Assembly (NCBI GenBank): GCA_934177545.1
Contig: CAKPPI010000001.1
Coordinates: forward strand, 11,936-75,935
DNA from: an uncultured Bacilli bacterium
Lineage (GTDB): Bacteria > Bacillota_I > Bacilli_A > RF39 > UBA660
Length of the DNA: 64,000 nucleotides
Reading direction: 5' to 3'
Position numbers and translations under genes: made by a program. Below the pieces are notes generated by a model. It searched no databases. It was given only the letters and a program-made list of their open reading frames with translations, and was not told the origin of the DNA. Within the stretch, counting starts at the first letter, position 1. The number at the start of each line of letters is the position of its first letter. Positions 61,393 to 64,000 of this stretch are shown piece by piece.

Positions 61393-62884
61393 AAGAAATT
61401 ACTATTTACTTATTACTATAATTATTTTAAGTACTGTTGTTTTATTGAGTATAGGTTATTCATCTTTTAAAAATGAATTAGCAATAACTAATATATCTAG
61501 TACTGTTAGAATAGATAAAGATATTAGAGTTATGGGAGTTAAGCTTAATAATAGTAATAAAGCAAGTAGTATGTATGAAGATTATAATGTAGCTAATATT
61601 AGGTTTCAAGGTAATTTAGAAGAGGCTGACTCTTATCTTATATATGATGTAGATGTTTACAATTTAGGTAATGTAATAATGGGAATTAAGAGTGTTGATA
61701 TTAACAATGAAAATTTAAAAGTTGAAATACTAAATTATAATCTAAAAGATAAAATATGTGATGATAATAATAAATGTATATTAGGAATTGAAAAGAAATT
61801 ACAAGTTAAAGTATCTTATAAAGAAGGAAGTTATTCTTCTTCCAATACATCATTTAATATTAGAGTAGATTTTATCTTTGGAAGAATTTATAATATTAAT
61901 TATAATGATATTGATTCTACTAATCTACCTAGTGAAATAATAGAAGGAGATAAACTAGTAGTAAGTATTCCTCAAAAAACAGGCTATGACTTGAAAGTGT
62001 TTATGAATGGAAAACGTTTAACACTTGATAGTGACTATCAATATGAAAATGATACTTTAACTATATTTAATGTTGATGGTGATATTAAAATGTACTTTAA
62101 GATGCCAATTTGTCAAAGAGCTACTGTTCTTCATCAGGAAGAATGCTTTGGTAATTATTGTGCTAGCCTAGGTTATAAAACAGATGGCAGTATGCAAACA
62201 AAAATGATTTCTTATGGCTTTTTAGGAGAAACAGGTAAACTATCTTCTGGTGATGCTTTTGATTGTGATGTTGATGGTGATGGAGTATATGATTCAGCTA
62301 CCGAAAGATTTTATTATGTAACTGATATGGATAATGATACAGCTGTTTTGATTTATTATAATAATGTAAGTGGGGGTAAGCCTAGTAATGATAAGTACTA
62401 TTTTTATGATAGTTCAGGAGAAAATTGGCATGGTCCAAGAACTGCTATGGAACAACTTCCAACTACTAGTCAATGGTCTAATGTAAAATTAACTAATACT
62501 GAAAGAGTTTTAACCAATGAATATGGTACTAATAGTAATAAAGGAGGAAATACTTATCCTGCTGTATTAAGTTATAAAGGATATGCTGCTCGTCTTTTGA
62601 CTATTGCAGAATTAAGAAAAATAGTTGGTTTTTATATTCCAACTTGGAAAATTGGAGAGTTTGATAAACATCTTTATTTAGCTGAGAATACAAACTTTTC
62701 TAAAAAGGATAACTCTAAATTTGATGGATTTTGGTTAGAAAATCCTAGAAATACAATGCCAGCATATGCTTGGATGTTTTATGCAACTGCAAGAAGATTA
62801 CACAGTGTAGCAGTAAATAAAAAAGATGCTATTTTAGGGGTTAGACCAGTAATAGAAGTGGCTAAAGATGATATAAATTATTAA
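61376..62884 (+). CDS. SipW-type secreted protein with C-terminal DUF6273-like domain
   Basis: A 502-aa secreted protein. The N-terminal segment (IIILSTVVLLSIGYSSFKNEL) is a SipW-type signal. A TasA-like domain (to about residue 165) and an InlB/MucBP-like strand region (NINYNDIDSTNLPSEI, DIKMYFKM) follow. The C-terminal about 250 residues have the same layout as the variable domains at 52779: FYYVTDMDNDTAVLI, RLLTIAELRKIVG, GFWLENPRN, and the end LGVRPVIEVA. This copy shows no GC-rich patch, so it is not obviously diversified. Its start lies inside the preceding gene (17-nt overlap). Confidence 0.75.
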   Translation: MKRRTKRNYYLLITIIILSTVVLLSIGYSSFKNELAITNISSTVRIDKDIRVMGVKLNNSNKASSMYEDYNVANIRFQGNLEEADSYLIYDVDVYNLGNVIMGIKSVDINNENLKVEILNYNLKDKICDDNNKCILGIEKKLQVKVSYKEGSYSSSNTSFNIRVDFIFGRIYNINYNDIDSTNLPSEIIEGDKLVVSIPQKTGYDLKVFMNGKRLTLDSDYQYENDTLTIFNVDGDIKMYFKMPICQRATVLHQEECFGNYCASLGYKTDGSMQTKMISYGFLGETGKLSSGDAFDCDVDGDGVYDSATERFYYVTDMDNDTAVLIYYNNVSGGKPSNDKYYFYDSSGENWHGPRTAMEQLPTTSQWSNVKLTNTERVLTNEYGTNSNKGGNTYPAVLSYKGYAARLLTIAELRKIVGFYIPTWKIGEFDKHLYLAENTNFSKKDNSKFDGFWLENPRNTMPAYAWMFYATARRLHSVAVNKKDAILGVRPVIEVAKDDINY

Positions 62885-62906
62885 ATGGAAAATTAACGAG
62901 GGGGAT

Positions 62907-63746
62907 ATGAATATGAAAAACTTAAAAGTTAATGATTATGTACTTAATGGGAAATATGCTATATATAAGTTAGGACCTATGTCTGTTAATAATCTTCGTA
63001 TTATAGATACTGGTAAAAAATACGGATGTATGAATACTGGTAAGAATTTTTATCCTGAAGGATTAAGTCTTGAAGAGAGAAAGGCTTTGTTCTTAGGACA
63101 TAGAAGATTAGCTAGTGTCTCTTATAATGAAGAGTTTGATCCGAAGAAATTTTATATACCAAGTCAAAATAAAGAAGGTAAGGCAGTAGAATTAACTAGA
63201 TCAATGGTTGAAGCTTATGAGGATGGTTGGGACTTAGATATACCTGGTGACATTTTAATAATTACTAAAGATTTACCTGGCGTTGTAGCAGGTTTCCCAG
63301 TTGCTGATTGTCCAGTGTTAATTGCTAGTGACTTGAAAAATGGTGTTACGGCAACTGCTCACTGTGGAGCAGAAATGATAGATAATTATCTACCGAAACT
63401 TACAATCGAATCTTTACAAAGTAAATATGATAGTAAACCAGATGATATTTATGTTTATATAGGTGCTCATGCTGGCAGTGATTGGACTTACGACTCTATG
63501 CCTAAATGGGCTAAAGAATCATTTTGGGAAGAAACTGGTGCTATTAAAGAAACGGAAAATGGAGAGTTTAAAATTGATTTAAGAAAAGCATTACTTTATC
63601 AATTAAATCCTAATGATTTTGAAACATTTATAGTAAATAATGATGATACTATAACTAATCCAAATTACTATTCTAATAGTGCTTCAAGAAATAATAAATC
63701 TAAAGCAGGAAGACAGTTTACAGGGGCATACTATAGGAAAAGATAA
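62907..63746 (+). CDS. Divergent laccase-domain (YfiH/PgeF-like) protein
   Basis: A 279-aa cytoplasmic protein. It has several traits of the polyphenol oxidase/YfiH family: VADCPVLIAS (family TADCxPVLL), TATAHCGAEM (family AAxHAGWRG), VYIGAHAG (family IGPxI), FKIDLRKALLYQL and a C-terminal SKAGRQFTGAYY. The Trp-Arg-Gly of the family's HAGWRG is missing, so activity may be altered. Family members act as purine nucleoside phosphorylases or peptidoglycan-precursor hydrolases. GAGGGGG lies 5 nt before ATG 62907; ATG 62913 is equally possible. Confidence 0.65.
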   Translation: MNMKNLKVNDYVLNGKYAIYKLGPMSVNNLRIIDTGKKYGCMNTGKNFYPEGLSLEERKALFLGHRRLASVSYNEEFDPKKFYIPSQNKEGKAVELTRSMVEAYEDGWDLDIPGDILIITKDLPGVVAGFPVADCPVLIASDLKNGVTATAHCGAEMIDNYLPKLTIESLQSKYDSKPDDIYVYIGAHAGSDWTYDSMPKWAKESFWEETGAIKETENGEFKIDLRKALLYQLNPNDFETFIVNNDDTITNPNYYSNSASRNNKSKAGRQFTGAYYRKR

Positions 63747-63751
63747 TAAAA

Positions 63752-63780
63752 GGCGATCAATAAATGATCGTCTTTAATAT
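63752..63780. terminator. Bidirectional terminator between the laccase-domain gene and rnhC
   Basis: GGCGATCA (63752-63759) pairs with TGATCGTC (63765-63772), with TTTAATATT on the plus side and TTTTATT on the minus side. The rnhC stop codon lies inside the stem. Confidence 0.8.
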
Positions 63781-64000
63781 TCTTTCCGTATTTTTAAAAT
63801 TGTATTTAGCTATCTCTTTAAGTTTTTCTTCTCCATACTTTTCTACTACTTCCTCGCCAACTTTATCAACTTCTTTAGAAGCTCCTTTTAAAAGAGGTAT
63901 ATGAATACTATCTGATAATTTATCAAATTCTTTTAAGAAAATATATCTACTAATAATAGAAGAAGCAGCAACAGCAAGATTCTTATCTTCAGCTTTAGTC
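63757..64000 (-). CDS. rnhC: Ribonuclease HIII, C-terminal part (cut by the window edge)
   Basis: The minus-strand frame open to the window edge gives the last 80 residues of a type 2 RNase H: TKAEDKNLAVAASSIISRY, then LSDSIHIPLLKGASKEVD, EKYGEEKLKEIAKYNFKNTE, and TGA at 63759-63757. The KGA(S/G)KEVD and IAKxxFxNTE segments are typical of RNase HIII, which removes RNA from RNA-DNA hybrids. The N-terminal TBP-like and catalytic acidic regions lie beyond 64000. The gene converges with the laccase-domain gene. Confidence 0.85.
   Translation of the reverse strand, partial: TKAEDKNLAVAASSIISRYIFLKEFDKLSDSIHIPLLKGASKEVDKVGEEVVEKYGEEKLKEIAKYNFKNTERILKTIIY

Overview
The window comes from a low-GC, Gram-positive-type bacterium. 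Gene order and protein families (T-box leaders, CIRCE/HrcA, AddAB, GatCAB, QueH, MraY/FtsW, SipW-type secretion) point to the Bacillota. An uncultured gut Bacilli or Clostridia lineage is my best guess, but the sequence does not settle it. TGA, TAG and TAA all serve as stops, so this is the standard code and not a Mycoplasma-type code. No integrase, transposase, CRISPR array, rRNA or phage gene was seen.

Layout. 1-2.8 kb: a phosphorelay pair (hybrid histidine kinase; Hpt-receiver protein). 2.7-7.3 kb: an unassigned structured RNA, then a T-box leader driving rnr-thrS. 7.3-8.4 kb: a ZnuA-like lipoprotein and yidD. 8.4-10.4 kb: surface locus A (leader peptide, attenuator, DUF285 repeat protein). 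10.4-25.8 kb: ZIP transporter, two transglutaminase-like paralogues, queH, a radical SAM protein, murC, addBA with an SOS-like operator, hypotheticals, tRNA-Arg(UCU), ftsW and mraY. 26-32.9 kb: metallopeptidase, His T-box, hisS-aspS, uppP, a second ZIP protein and a CmpB-like membrane protein. 32.9-38.4 kb: glycosyltransferase plus collagen-like protein, a PHP phosphoesterase, unknown genes and a broken MerR gene. 38.4-47.3 kb: nitroreductase, a prepilin-like pair, and hrcA-grpE-dnaK-pepF-dnaJ. 47.3-52.5 kb: an Asn T-box ahead of gatC-gatA-gatB-aspS2. 52.5-64 kb: surface locus B, an LPXTG-like thioester/SpaA adhesin, a SipW-centred secretion cluster, a laccase-domain protein and the 3' end of rnhC.

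Most notable result. Two loci 44 kb apart (about 8.45-8.68 kb and 52.56-52.78 kb) share the same 5' design. Each has a promoter, a small leader ORF with its own Shine-Dalgarno, a run of 8 or 9 G inside that ORF, an intrinsic terminator, and then a surface protein gene with a SipW-type signal peptide. With 9 G (copy A) the leader ORF runs into the terminator stem and stops inside its left arm. With 8 G (copy B) it stops 25 nt before the stem. Adding one G to copy B restores the same long frame ending at the equivalent TAG. I infer a phase-variable attenuator: G-tract slippage decides whether a translating ribosome melts the terminator. The copy-B surface protein also carries two 90-bp GC-rich, codon-aligned variable segments that look like diversity-generating-retroelement targets. 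Expression and binding face of one surface protein would then both be diversified.

How the genes fit together. The SipW-type peptidase (59.1 kb) probably processes the TasA-like proteins at 8.7, 52.8, 58.4 and 61.4 kb. The two AspRS genes divide labour: the hisS-linked one has the residue typical of discriminating enzymes. The gatCAB-linked one has the non-discriminating residue and sits under an Asn-type T-box, which fits Asn-tRNA made by transamidation.
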